A stretch of DNA of 64,000 nt from Strigamia acuminata (taxonomy: Eukaryota; Arthropoda; Chilopoda; Geophilomorpha; Linotaeniidae): the NCBI GenBank assembly GCA_949358305.1, contig OX442314.1, positions 13,881,060 through 13,945,059 on the forward strand. Reading direction: 5' to 3'. Positions 12,656 to 25,668 of the stretch are shown in pieces. A program made the translations under genes and the position numbers. Positions within the stretch are counted from its first letter, which is position 1. Every line of letters begins with the position of its first letter. Below the pieces are notes generated by a model. That model had not been told where the DNA came from and made no database searches. It was given only the letters and a program-made list of their open reading frames with translations.

Positions 12656-15180
12656 ATTTTCCAAATTTGAACTTTTTTCTGCAGATTCTGTTAGTATTCC
12701 GTTAGTATTCATTTGTACTGTTACTGTATATAGAATACTAGACTACATGGCTTCCCCAGATTTTTTTTTATTGCATTTATTAATATTAATGTTAATATAC
12801 TGTGCGTCCCGTATACGCGAAACAGTAATATAGATCAAGAGCCGGCAAACAAAATTAAATTGTTTATGTAAGCAAAATGTTTGATTTATTGCGTTGCAGA
12901 ATTGGATCTGGATCCAGTTGAAAGCTTGACAATTTATTACCCAATTTTTTTTTCTCTTTGAAAGAGGAAAGGGCATTTGGTAAATAGACTGCTAACGTGA
13001 GTAATGAATGGGTAGTTAGGACTCTGTTTTGCATTAAAAATTGCTCCAGTGTTTATTTGCGCGCTAATGATAACAATTTAGTGGCCATTGCCTATAATTG
13101 CACTTCCCTCGAACGACTGCTAGACATGAAATCCGATGCAGAGAATCTTGCCAGTTTCATACATGTTTCGTGCGTCAAGTTAAAATTAGTTTGCGCAGAA
13201 TTAAATTTAGCTCAGTCTGCATTTGCGCTTTGGTCAATTTGGAGCCACTTTAATTTTGATGGACATTGAAATGCTTAATGCAATTAAAGAGGATTGCATT
13301 TTCTTGGCACGGCATTTTCTTGACAGAATTGGTGGCAGGCAATGACGCATTCTCTCTTTCGCGCTCCGTTTTATAGATCGTAGTAAAGCAAAGCCTCTTG
13401 CCAGCTGTATTCATTTTATAGGCGTAATTACAGCAAGTAGGCTAAGATTGATTTCTGCTAGTTTTTCCGAGAATACAATTTGCCTTTGCTTGTTGTCGTT
13501 TTTTAATGTGTTTTTACTCACCAAAGACCCACTTTGTTTCAAAGGCGAAGAACCGACTGTGGGGTTATTGCCCACTATAAAAGTTGATTCAAATTGTAAT
13601 ATATTTTGTTCCTTATTGCCGAGTTTCTGCTTGCTTTAATAAGTGTGTGTATTTCGGGTTGTTAAATGCGGGCATTATTTTTATGATACCATATTTGGAA
13701 TTGGATAATTATTTCTGTTGGAACCTTGGTTTGTGAGATGGGTGAAGGAATATAAAAATAAAGAAACAAGCAAATAAAAAGAGGATTATTACGAGAATGC
13801 ATTTATTGTTTGTTACGGAGTATTTAGCAGAAAAGTACAAAAAAAAACGGATGGAAACGTTTGGATTTACCGCTAAACATTTTTTTTCTCTGGAATATTT
13901 CGAGCAACAGTTTAGGTTGCCATTGCTCCTTGCAGGCGGATTTGAAAGTGTAATTAGAAGTCGTTTCCAGTGGAGACTTTGGTTTAATTGTAGCAATTGT
14001 TCGCACTATTTACTAGAGAGATAAATAAGGATTGTAGAGTAGAACTGGAGTTAACTAGATTTATGTTGCTCGTATCAAGAGCCATTTTTACCCAAATTTG
14101 TATCAAGTTTCATTACCACTCGAAGTATGCCCTAATTTAGGCCTGCTTTGTCAATTTGAGTTTGCAATTTAGGGCTGAAAGTTAGGACAATTAGTAATAA
14201 ATGACAGTTTGTTGTCGTCGACGTTGTCAACAACCTCTCACTCTTGAGGATGTTCCGTGAGCTAACTGCACAAAAAAGAAGTGAAAGCATATTTTTTTTC
14301 AGCTCTGAAATCTTGTTCTAATAATACTCATAAGTCATATTAGGGTCACGACCGGTCCTGTAAGAGAGTGATTAGTGGGCGCCTAAGGGTGAGTCGCACT
14401 TTCACGTCTTTATTAGTACATGTATCACTATTAAGCCACCACATGGCTGCACTTATAGTTACCAATCGGGGCCTAAAAACGAAAGAAATGTAATAAATTT
14501 AAATTTTTATTTACATTTTGGTATGTTCTCGAACATTAATATGAGAGATATTAAATTGCAGTTTTTCTGAAATATATGGCCAGACATGTGCACTCACATT
14601 CTTTTTATTGATGATGTTATTGAATTGCCAGCAAGGGAACATGGAAACTCGAACACGGGAGAATTTATACACATTTCATGGAGGGACTTGTACGGTCATA
14701 TGTCATAAAGAAGGCGGGTGGAGGCGGCGCACGTCCGTGCCGGTGTGGCCAGTCCCTGTGCAGTTGTTGAAAGCTGTCCCATCCCACCAAATGGTGCTTG
14801 CGAACAAATCTTACGAGTGTAATCGGAGTCGAGATATAAGAAGGAAATGGCCTAAATCTTTGCTCTACTCCCACGCCCCCGCTTGGTGAATTACGAGCAA
14901 ACTGCAACTGATTGTATGAATATGTGTTGGAGAGCGGAACACGGCAGGCAGAGCATATCGTAAAGGAATGTCGTGCGCTGAGCTGTTGCCTCGCATCTTA
15001 AGACATCCGTATAAAAAGAATTATGGGCAATAATACGCCAGTGCATCTCTGGTGGACTATCAGATTTTCTTTCAGTCAATATACCGTCGCATCAAGGGCT
15101 TAAATTGAATAAAACAGTATAAAATCATTTAATATTTTAAAGACAAAACTGTAAACATTGCAATCTCAATTAATTGACTA

Positions 15181-15588
15181 CCGTCTTCCCTCGAATACAA
15201 CGTCATGACTTCTGAAAAATCAGAAGTTGAGCGAAATTTGGCAAAAGAAATTAGATTATTAATAAATAGAAAATAAATTAGAAAATTTCAATTACAAAAA
15301 AGTAGTTATTTTATTACTCAAATTATTTTAATTGCAAAACATTTTAATTCGTGCCAAATTTGTTTTCAATTCGTGCCAAATTCGTGTCAAATATGTTTTA
15401 TTTCGTGTCCAATTCGTTTTAATTCGTGTTCAATTCGTTTTTCCGGCATCGCGCCTGTAAAAACCGCACCCGGCAACGCTTCCCGGCATCGCACCCGTCA
15501 ATACACACGAAAATAACGTTTATGACATTGTATTCGAAGTGACGTTACAAACGAATAATCGCATTACGTTGTATTCGAGAGAAGTCAG
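15181..15588. mobile_element. pogo/mariner-like MITE with TA duplication
   Basis: Terminal inverted repeats of about 27 bp match at 23 of 27 positions and share the core CTCGAATACAACGT. Both sides are flanked by TA (15179-15180 and 15589-15590), the target duplication expected of Tc1/mariner/pogo elements. The 408-bp interior is non-coding. It holds a perfect small palindrome (CTTCTGA/TCAGAAG near 15210), degenerate tandem units at 15347-15442, and a direct repeat beginning CCGGCATCGC at about 15444 and 15484. It is a non-autonomous element. The superfamily is inferred from the TA duplication and TIR style only. Confidence 0.7.
15347..15442 (+). repeat. Degenerate tandem repeat inside the MITE
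   Basis: About four to five imperfect copies of a roughly 21-bp unit starting ATTCGTGYCAAATTYGTTTT. Located in the centre of the 15181-15588 element. Confidence 0.65.
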
Positions 15589-18500
15589 TAGTTGCAATTG
15601 TTTTTATGGTGCCAAAACTATTAACAAAAGCTCGACAAACTCCCAGAGGGTTTAAATTCTTTTTATTTTGCTGATAGAAGGCCGACAATCAATGTGAAGA
15701 TAATGATTACTCTAACAGACCATTGTGTCAGATTGCTTCCAAACCAGGTTGAAAAGTTGATTACAACCTAACGAGCATGCTGCCACTGTTTGGAGATGAT
15801 TGTGAGGTGTTTGGTGTCAAATACCAGCTTGTCAGATCATTATAGTTGCAATTTAAGCTTAAAAGTGGAGAAAAAAATGAAGTTAGATTGCTGAGTTGGA
15901 CAGATTGTTATAAACTCATGTGTAAACACACCAATAAGTGGTTTCCCTCGTTTCTCTGTGATCTATTAAGTCAACAAGTACTAAAAAAAACTATTTGTTA
16001 ATGTGTTTAATGTAAATGAAATTTTATCCTGTGGTTAGAACTACCTTGATTGTCTATTTGTCTTCGAATCCCGACATTTGTACTTGATTAATGACATCGT
16101 GGGCAAATGCTTTCGCAGTGGTTTGTTTTTGTTTATATCTCGCTGTAGAGAAATAAATCATTCGTGGTCAGGACTCGGAGGCCATTAAATGTTAATCATT
16201 CTAATGCAATGACTAAATTATTTATAAAATCTCTTATCTTTTTTTTAAAAAAAAATTTCTTTCGCTTTAACTTCACTTGACATTATCCATTTTTTTTCTT
16301 TCCTCATCTTTTTTCTTTCTCTTAGTTGATTTTTTTTGCCCACGTTGAATCGTGCTTTTCATGTTGAAACTTCTTGAAATTAGATTGCTTGAGTGAATTT
16401 TAACTGGCTCTGTTCAGTATACACCTTCTACCTCTCGCTGACTCGCAGCCATTTTTCTTTTCATGCCGTCAATTCGTATTTGACAAATGGCAATGATGAC
16501 GGTGTGTGTTTCGTTCTTGCGATATTCGATAGTGGAAAACTCAATCACATTGTGCACTGGGCCTGCTACTTGTGCATTGACTGGTTATTTTGTGTTGACT
16601 CTAATGTGATTTACGATTTGTAATTAAGGAATAAGTGGCAAGAAGCAACGCCAATGACTGGCAATTTAATTTTTCCATCTACTTGAACCTCTTTTCATCT
16701 GTCATGTGCAGCAAATGTCAATTTGAATAGTTCGTTACGCTATTTAAAGAGAAAAAAAGTTTTTTTTTTCTTTTTCTTTTTATTTATATAAAGCTACCCC
16801 TGGGAATTGAAAGGGAGGGCTTTGTTGCATCAATCAAGAATAACAAGTGAATTGCTTTGAAGAAATCTGTCTTCCATCACATCTGCATTTTTCCAATCAC
16901 ATTATTTGAGTGAAAGGGTGAAATTAAAAGATGAAAAAGCGTGAAAAAAAAGTACAAGCTGTTTTAGATTCAAGCAGTGTGTTATTGAATTTCGTGTAAG
17001 TCTTACAATAAAATGTGATTTATAGTATTCGCTCCTTAGGTAGGCGATAATAAATAGTGAAAGGAGGACTCAGACTGAAAATATTGCATTTTATATATCT
17101 TAGACACTAAAGTGACCCGACTTTCGAAGCAGGAGCTAACGTATTATTTTATACCAAAGGATAGAATCTCCAAGTGATAAAACTGGAAAGCAAAGGGGAG
17201 GACAGCGAAGAAGAAAGGGGGGAATTGTAGCAAGCTACATAACGCTCGGATTGGTGAAATATATGTGAAAAAATTTACGACACTAAATTCCGTCGTGAAA
17301 ATCCTCAATAACAAGTCAGATATTGACTTAATCCATATATATTTTTCAAGGGTTTTACTGGGGGAACATGTGGTACCATTTTTTTCTTCTTCTGGAAGTG
17401 GCGGAATGCGAGAACGCAAAGAAAGAATTTGTAATGACACAGTGAGACAGTAGTAGATGAAGGTGTTGGCGTGGTATAAAGCGGAAGTTGGATGCGAATT
17501 CCCAAGTGTGTTTTTTGGATCCATCTGTGTCATTCTTGGAGAGGAAATGGTCTCGTTTAAACTCACTGATCTGCCGTTAAATGAGAAAAGGGAAAGAGGA
17601 ATTCTTTTTGGTTCGCTGGTCTTAAAAAAATAAGTAACGGGTTTTTTGCCCGTCTCTTAAGACCATCTTTAGCGTAGAAATACTATTATTTCGCGCCCTT
17701 GTTTTTTGTTGAGTGGTTTCATTTTCTTTTATATGCAATTTTACAATCACTTGCTGCTCCACGACTTGAGCAAGAGGTTATACTAGTACTTTATAAGTGC
17801 TCTTTTACTTTTAAGTGGTAACAAGGTTAGTTGGATGGGTTAAGAAATTGTTTAATAACAATGAAGGATGGATTGGATGGTCATTAATTCTTGATGGAGC
17901 TGAGGAATCGAATTGTTGGTTTTCTGCTTGGTGGACAAGTGATTAAATCATGGACATTGTAAATAGATGAACGTCAATTTAGTGTCGGTTGATCATGGTT
18001 CTAGCAAATTACATATTTACTACTTACTTATTGATTTTTATTGATTTTTTTTTCTGAATGTCATTTTTCTCGTAAACTGAATTTAGAAAATATGTTTGTA
18101 ACTTATTATAAGGAAAACATCTACATTTAACATGACGATTGTCAAGCTTGTTGCACACGGAGAAAATAAAGCAACAATATTTCGGTACTACGCTGTAAAT
18201 TACTTTTAATGATGAGTATCAAAGGGAGTTTAAATTCGCTTTTCGAAGAAATGACTGAAATATTCGAAAATTCGAAGAAACAAAATTCGAAGAAGTGATG
18301 GGGAATCGTTTATTGTTGTTTATTTGCTTAATTTTAGCATTATTAGGCTTAATATTGGTAAGTAAGAACTGGAGTCTGCGCAGAATGGGATGCGCAGTAG
18401 GAATTTAGCATCAAGATACCGGGCGGGAACAGATTCCATTTGCGAAATAATAATAAAAAAAAGCAAGAAAAAAAAGCATGTAATTTATTTTTTCATATTT

Positions 18501-19384
18501 ATTTTTCTCCAATATTTTTCTTCCATCTTCTATAAACCAGGCATTTGTTTTCAAGTTTACATTATTTGCTTGTCATCCTACTTGGCCACGTTTTTTTCCC
18601 CAATAATGTACGAGTTGGTCGGTAAATCAATAAGGAAGTGGATCTCTGTCTGACTTGGAACCATTCCAATGAAATGACCTCTTCTCAGATGGATGTTGTG
18701 CTACACGGAAGGACATTTCTGTCACAGTCTAGATGAATTAAATGAAGGGAGGTGGAATGCACTAAGAGGTAAAAGACGAACGACACCCATATCCGAAGCC
18801 GCATATGACATAAAATATTCCCATCGCTTCATACGGCGAAACTGACCCTTCGGCCAGCAAGTTGCGAGGCGTGGGGACCTGAAAAGATGATTGTGACACA
18901 CTGTGGTCATCCCATTTCGATCAGACAGATAAGCGGACTTTGCCTAGCAGGATGTAGGTCGCACACTTGAGCCCCCAACTCAAGCCCATCAATATCGGAT
19001 ATAAATCCCCTCCCAACACCCCAACTCTTTTGCCTTGCCAGCCAAGACACTTTTGTTTAACTCGTGGAATGAGGAGAAGAGTGAAATTGCAATTTTGATG
19101 TGCGTGTGCAGCGGAGCGAAATTAGAGGAGAAATTGGACACGTCAATTTCTAGTCTTGTGTAAAGTTGAAAGTCTTGCCTTTGGGCTGCCATTAAATTGC
19201 ACGTTGTTATAAGCAAGCACGGTTCGTATTTTTCAGTTTTTTTTCTTTTTTGTTTTTAAAAGTGTGTAAAAATGGGAATGAAAGGAGTGGTTCATTGAGT
19301 TAGGGTTGTGCGGTAGGTGCGAGTTGCAGTTTATTAAAGTTGATTACATCTGACAATCACTCATTGCTGTAAAACTTATGAAGA

Positions 19385-19409
19385 GAGAGTGAGAGTGAGA
19401 GTGAGAGTG
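19385..19409. repeat. (GAGAGT)n microsatellite
   Basis: Several head-to-tail GAGAGT-type units directly after AAGAGAGAGT. Simple repeat. Confidence 0.8.
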
Positions 19410-21507
19410 TGGTGTGCTGGCTAAATTAATGATTACGGACTGTCTGAATAAATGGCTCGTACTAATAGCCAAGTTTGCATCGTCCGCCGCTGTTATGACT
19501 TTTATGTTGCAACATTTTTCTTTTCTTCTCCATTTTCGGATAATGGAAGAGTGTGTTTTCCAGGAAGAATATTTTTAGCGGAAGTTTGCCAATTGTTCGT
19601 TCTTATCGCGCAAGTCGATCGTTGAAAATGATGACTTGACAAGAGTCTTACTTATACGATCTCGGAGCCTAATTTATGAACATAATCCGTAGGAGAAAGT
19701 AGCGGCGGACCTTTGTCAACACGAGCAACCAACCGGCTTTGGATTTTCCTCCGGTTTTATGATGTAACCTGTGGCATTCAAAGTGCTGCGACTGTTAGAT
19801 CTGCGAGTGCGCGACGTCCTTGGCCGCGTGCGAGTATGTGTGTGGTCGGTTGCACATGACCTTTGCTAAGCAGTCAATAAATTGAGGCTGGATGAGTAAA
19901 ATTGCAGAAAATGTGCCGGATATGATGAGAGTCGTTTCTCGCTCGTATATTTGGTGATTTATCGAACGAGGGCAGAGTGGCCGAATCCGGGATTTATTAT
20001 ACGGTGAAGGTGAAATGCGTTTTCCTTTGTGTCGTCTCTTGCTAATGAGTGTTTGGTGCGAGGTTGTGATAAATGGCGACTGCTGCATCACTGAGTTCCA
20101 TTTATTAGGTTGTACAATGTGTGATGAATATTAGTAATTGTTTCTTATGGTCTGGATTAGCATGGAAAATTGGTGTTGGGGTTTGAACCGAGTGGCACTT
20201 GACCTTTAAGAGCGGATTCAGTTAATTTGCGTATTGATTTTGATGCAGCTAACCGATTTTCAGATTAGTTAGAACGGGAGAAATGTTATTTAAATTTTTA
20301 AATAAAAATCTGATGGTTTTTATTAGAATTTAGATTAAACGGGCGGGATTTTATATGAATTTTTCGAGATAAATTTTACACTGCTCACCATTTACCAATA
20401 TAAAAAAAATATATTTACTATTCAATTCTTTTTTATGTTCTGAAAGAGTGCGTTGCCAAGTTTTTTTTTCTTTCTGGTGTACAACATCACTGGCAGGAAG
20501 TTGGCAACCATTGGAATATAATTTCTCGAACTACTGTTGGGCTGTAACATGCTCCAACGTTTAAAAATGGCCATTAAAGTGTATTTTTTTTTTAAGAAAA
20601 AGATAGTAACGCTAAAAGCTTGTAAAAAGTAAAATCTATATTTTCTCTCTCTTCGTTATAATTTGGATTTGTACGGATGATCTCATCAAAGGTTAAATCC
20701 CTGTGTCAAATGTTTGAAAAATGAATATAATTTTCTGGTAGGAGAGAAGCCACCTTGTGATTATAGTCGGGGTGCCCGACGATGCGTATAGTGTGCTTTC
20801 TCTGCATAACATGGGTGTAGACCGTTGAAGCCTATTCGTCGCTTCGTAATTTCTCACACGGCTCGTTTTCAAGTTCCCTTCTTGCCTTTGCTTCATACGC
20901 GTTTGACTAATGGACTGAGTGATACGAAACGCAATTTCTCACGCTGCACACTGTGATTGTCGCCGTCGTTAGTGCGATCGGATTTGTTTGAGGCGGAGAA
21001 ACTTGCACATGCGCACTAGGAAATGGATGAATGATCCTAGACGTCGCCAGCAGGATACAACATCTTTAGGTTTTATCAGGGGATGAGATGGGTGAGTTTT
21101 GTCTGCAACTGAAAAGGGGTGATGATAAATGACCAGTGGAAATAAATGTTTTGACAGTGTTGAGAGAAGTGAGATAAGGATCGGAGCATTTGTTAGCTTT
21201 TTCTGTGTTAATTAAATGGAGAAATGGTTGTATTGGTCTCCATAGGATTCCAGGGCCTCTCATTACACGATAGGGTTGAATTGATTTTACGTTGAGATTA
21301 AACGCGAGTTTGGCCTTATTATTTTTGCCGAATTTAAGGGCGTGATTAATTAAAAGCACTTGTGGTTGATTAAGGCGGGTAACTGGGCTTAATTTAGTGG
21401 CTAATTTGGAATTTCTCTCTCTTAATCGTAAGAAATTTTGCTTTTATTGCGGGATGAGTTGTTTGCTTTTGTTTTAATTTAATTTTATTTTGTTTATGTC
21501 GTTTGGA

Positions 21508-21536
21508 ATTTTATTTTATTTTATTTTATTTTGTTT
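21508..21536. repeat. (ATTTT)n-rich tract
   Basis: Tandem ATTTT units, followed by similar TTTTATTTTG blocks to about 21580. Simple-sequence DNA. Confidence 0.7.
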
Positions 21537-22413
21537 ATCTCGTTTGTTTTATTTTATTTTGTTTATTTCGATTCTTTTATTTCATCTATTCTAAATCAAT
21601 ATCGATTGGAAAGAGGAACAGGTGTGAAGAGCAGATACAGGATTTCATTGAATTTTGATTGAATGCTGTAAATTAATTTTGTTTTCTAAAGGAAATATTG
21701 ATTTTTTTAGGGATAAAAATGTTTTGTTTTGTCAGTGAATAGTTTACTGCACTTTCTTTCGTTATGTTTTTTGTTTTTTTGGTTTTTTATTTAGGTAGTC
21801 TGTATTTTATTGTTTGGAATTTTAATTGAATTTTAGCGCAGGTTTAAAACGATCGTTGAAGATGGTCAAATATGTTAGATTTTCATTTTCATTCTCCATG
21901 TGGAATTTGGGGTCATCATAACCCCTTGTGTAAATAAGTGAAAAAATAGTGAAACAAGCTAATATTAGAGGGCGCTGGATCTCGGATGCTTTTGGATGTT
22001 GTGGAATTTGGCACGAGAGGGCAGCATATTATTGCTCGTTTGACATTCGATAAGGTCTCGTTCTCGGTCTAGTACCAACAATTCGATAGGTATTTTTCAT
22101 TAACCCAAGTTAATTTCATCATGTTTGAAATTTGAAATCGTGTTTAGCATAGAAATGATGGGAAGAAGTTTTGGGATTAATTAATTCGGGGGCGCAGATT
22201 TAGGTGGACATGCGGGTTGACATGACAGTATAGGTCGACAGGTCAGCACGACCCCCATCATGTTGAAAGTACTAGGTCGACAAGCCCTAAAACTAATTAA
22301 TTCTTGAAAAAACCAAGGTTAGGTTAAGGTGAGCCCACTATGGACGTTAAGTATTGGTCAGTCAGCAGGATACCATCATTTGCCGCCGTTAGGTTAAAAG
22401 AAACCGTGTGGAT

Positions 22414-22523
22414 CACTAGCTGTATTCAAAAACTAAAATATTTTGTGTTTTACTTCAATTTTAAACCAAAAATGACATCATTTTCCTTAAAATTGTTATT
22501 TTGATTTTTGAATGCAGCTAGTG
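22414..22523. mobile_element. Short palindromic MITE (110 bp)
   Basis: It begins CACTAGCTGTATTCAAAAA and ends in its inverted counterpart TTTTTGAATGCAGCTAGTG, with about 26-bp arms and only a few mismatches around an AT-rich spacer. No clear target duplication was found. It is immediately followed by TTTCTCAAACTGTGGG, which resembles an hAT terminal motif, so the element may be nested against a second remnant. Confidence 0.6.
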
Positions 22524-23184
22524 TTTCTCAAACTGTGGGCCACGAAATGTTTTTTTTTAAGATGTAAAAAATAAAAGTTTCAAGAAATTGCAAAAGGGAA
22601 GACAAAACAATGCAATGTGTTTCTGTCTAAATTGTAGAGGAGGTTGTGGACCAAATGCTTGTCCCATTCTGTCGACTTGTTGGTAGAATCCCCATTAGTT
22701 TCTAAATATATTCAAAAGAAAACATAGAATTGACGCCATTATCGAATTTCATTACCCTTATGAATTTAATTGAATTGGCAAGTATGAACAAATTGATAAA
22801 ATTGTTTAAGGATTTAATTAAAACTTCCGACATGTTTCATAACTGAAAAGATTTAAATCCTTGATGACTTTTCTTGAATTCGTAAGAAATGTAAGAATTT
22901 GGAAGTACTGATCGACCAAATTGGAAAGGAAAAAAAATGAAAATGGCAAAAGTTTTGCCCAAGATGAAATGACTAAATTAATTGTCTTAATTTGCATGAA
23001 GATTGCAAACATCTTGTTCAATTAATTTTGATGCGGAGATAAATCAGGCTAAAGAAGTGTCTGCCACTCAATCATTAGAAAATGTTGGTAATGTATTTTT
23101 ACTTGAATTGTTAATTAATCAGTAAAGAATTTACAGATCTAAGCTGTCTTATTACAAATTAAGAATTTTACCGCACTATTATTT

Positions 23185-23559
23185 CAGGGGTTCTCAAACT
23201 TTTTACCATTGCGACCCATTTTTAAGAAAAGCGATCTTCCGCGTCCCACTTCATCATTGGTGCATTACATTTTTCCCATCCTGCACAATTCATCACTTTG
23301 GGACTTAGAATAGCTACAAACCTCTATTTCTGGGAGTTTTGGCTGGTTTTTGGAGGTTTTGAGAGATTTTTGTGAGGATTTTGAAGCTTTTACTAGCTTG
23401 CGGTGTATTGCAACCAACTGCAGGCAGTAAGTTAGAATTGGAATTGACAAAAACTGAAGAAAAAAAAATTAAAAACAAAGTTTGCAAACAAAACTTTTGG
23501 ACGAACACGGATGCACTCCACCAAAAATCAGCTTGCGCCCCACAGTTTGAAAAACGCTG
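23185..23559. mobile_element. hAT-like MITE, copy 1
   Basis: The left end is CAGGGGTTCTCAAACT. The reverse complement of the right end is CAGCGTTTTTCAAACT. This CAG-start terminus with TTCTCAAACT is characteristic of many non-autonomous hAT elements. The flanking 8-mers TATTATTT (23177-23184) and GTTTATTT (23560-23567) match at 6 of 8 positions, consistent with an old 8-bp target duplication. The interior is homologous to 57443-57933 but has a single copy of the region that is tandemly amplified there. No transposase frame is present. Confidence 0.75.
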
Positions 23560-24929
23560 GTTTATTTGATTGAATTTCAAGGTTTATGGGTTTATGGAAG
23601 AATTGTGAAGTGAGATTTTTATTCCTTTTGTAGAATTTGGGATCAGCAGTTTAAACAAGTTCATACTAGAGGGCGCCACTTGACGGAGGATCTGCAGTTG
23701 TGGTTTTTGATCACATGAGGGCAGCATCGAGACTGAGGTTCGAAGTCTTCGAACAATCTCGTACCTCCAAAGATTTTGGATTAATGCGAATCCGAGCTAA
23801 GAAAATCTTTGCATTTCTTGGAAATCCTCCTAAAAATTAACATTTAGATGATATATTTTGAGAAGAAAACATAGATCGATTGCAATGTTTACAAAACATA
23901 CAGCATGAGATGTGTAGTGTAAGTGATTTTTATCAGTGCCGTTCCCAAATAACGAAATACGCAATTTCCAATCACGTGATACGGGGCTCTCTAATTGGAC
24001 AATTATTTTATTTTTCTTTGTTGCTAAATTAGATCGATGTGAAAAAATTGAGTATTTCATTGTTTTGGAATTACATTCTCAAAAATCACTAATTCCATAA
24101 ATTTCTGCATAAATCCATGTAGTTGGATAAAAACTTGATATTAAGGTGTCAAGGAATGTCATCAAATTTTCATCAGATTGCACGAGTTTCTGCACAAATT
24201 TATGAGAGTTTTAAATTCCGTAGAAATCCCTTTTTGAAGGATATTAAGTTTTCAAGGAATCATCAATTCAAAAGAATTTCTATCGGTTTGTATGCATTTC
24301 CCCGGATCGGTTGTCAAGGATTTGCATGTATTATTACTGATTTTACATGAATTTCCACGTGTAAATGGATTGAATAGATTTCTCCGAATAAGTCGCAGTT
24401 TTACATATAGCAATTTATGTTGTGTCTAATAGAAAGGAAAGAAAGTAATGAAATTCCTCAGCAACGTGGAAAATTTCTCCTTTCGTAGAATATCCCAGTT
24501 AGTACAAAGATTCTTTCTGGATCGACCATTCAAACCTAGCGCCATCCTTTTTCTACCTAAAGCCCTTTTAGGGCTCACATCCATGAACTAATTAAAAGCT
24601 GCGGGGTTGGCAAATAACGGGCACCCGATCGCCATGGTACCTGGTAATTGAATTGAAACCTCTCAAATTACACAACTTTAAACCAGGATGACCAGATTTT
24701 GGAAATAAAAAACTGGGAAACTCTTAGTCATGACATATGCGTTACGAAATTACCCAAAAAATTATCCATACAAACCGTAAACAATGACTGCACACTTACT
24801 CCGAATGCCGGGACTAGAACTGGTTAAAGTGTGAACCATTACTCTTTGGTGTGTACATTTTAACTCCATCTTGTTCTTAATGTAATAATCAAGAAGTCGT
24901 TGATGTTTCAGAGAAAGTTTGGAAATGTA

Positions 24930-25109
24930 TATTTCTCACAAGTAAAAATGGTTTTAGGAGGATTTAAAGGATTGTTAGAGCTATCATTTCGTTAAAAGTT
25001 TTTTGGAACCAAATGAATAGTTAAAGAGAAAAAAATTAAAAACTCCAAAAAGTGACTATTTACAATATTTCTCATAACTTGTAAACAGAATGAGATTAAA
25101 TTAAAAACT
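24930..25109 (+). repeat. Left arm of 180-bp inverted repeat
   Basis: Starts TATTTCTCACAAGTAAAAAT and ends ATTAAATTAAAAACT. It pairs along its whole length with 25336-25517, with few differences. RNA crossing both arms would fold into a stem of about 180 bp. Confidence 0.85.
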
Positions 25110-25335
25110 AATCAGATTTGAGACCGTCTATATCTCAGGAAACTTTTCTATATTGGATGTATGGATCTCCAAGGCCCTCAAAAAAGGTGTAATGGAGCTA
25201 TGTAAAGGGGTAGACAACCACTATTTTTCGAAAAATTGTGGCGAGTACAACTGTTGATGAATCAAGTCATAACTATAACATGTTATAGTACGACACAATA
25301 ATGCTTCAATTCTAAAGTTGTTTCGATTCGCACAC

Positions 25336-25517
25336 AGTTTTTAATTTTATCTCATTCTGTTTACAAGTTATGAGAAATATTGTAAATATAGTCACTTTTT
25401 GGAGTTTTTAATTTTTTTCTCTTTAACTATTCATTTGTTTCCAAAAAACTTTTAACGAAATGATAGCTCTAACAATCCTTTAAATCCTCCTAAAACCATT
25501 TTTACTTGTGAGAAATA
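25336..25517 (-). repeat. Right arm of 180-bp inverted repeat
   Basis: Reverse complement of 24930-25109, starting AGTTTTTAATTTTATCTCAT and ending ACTTGTGAGAAATA. Confidence 0.85.
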
Positions 25518-25622
25518 GTTTCTGAGAAATTTCAAATATTAAAAGTTCCAAAAAATAGAGTATGCCATTTTTTTTGGCAAGGAGTTGTATAACATTATTC
25601 ATTTGTAGTTTTCTTATTGTGG

Positions 25623-25668
25623 GCGGAGCCAAACTGCATTACGTCATAATTTTCCAATGGTCTATTGA
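25623..25668 (+). repeat. 46-bp dispersed repeat, copy 1
   Basis: Starts GCGGAGCCAAACTGCATTA. It matches 28599-28644 with three substitutions, same strand, about 3 kb apart. Confidence 0.75.

Noticed and set aside
18336-18356. Possible micro-exon between TTTTAG and GTAAGT
   Set aside because: Only about 20 nt, not frame-compatible with phase-0 neighbours, no similarity support.
23731-23754. GGTTCGAA as a tRNA B box or SINE promoter
   Set aside because: No A box or cloverleaf can be drawn upstream; it is part of a perfect palindrome.
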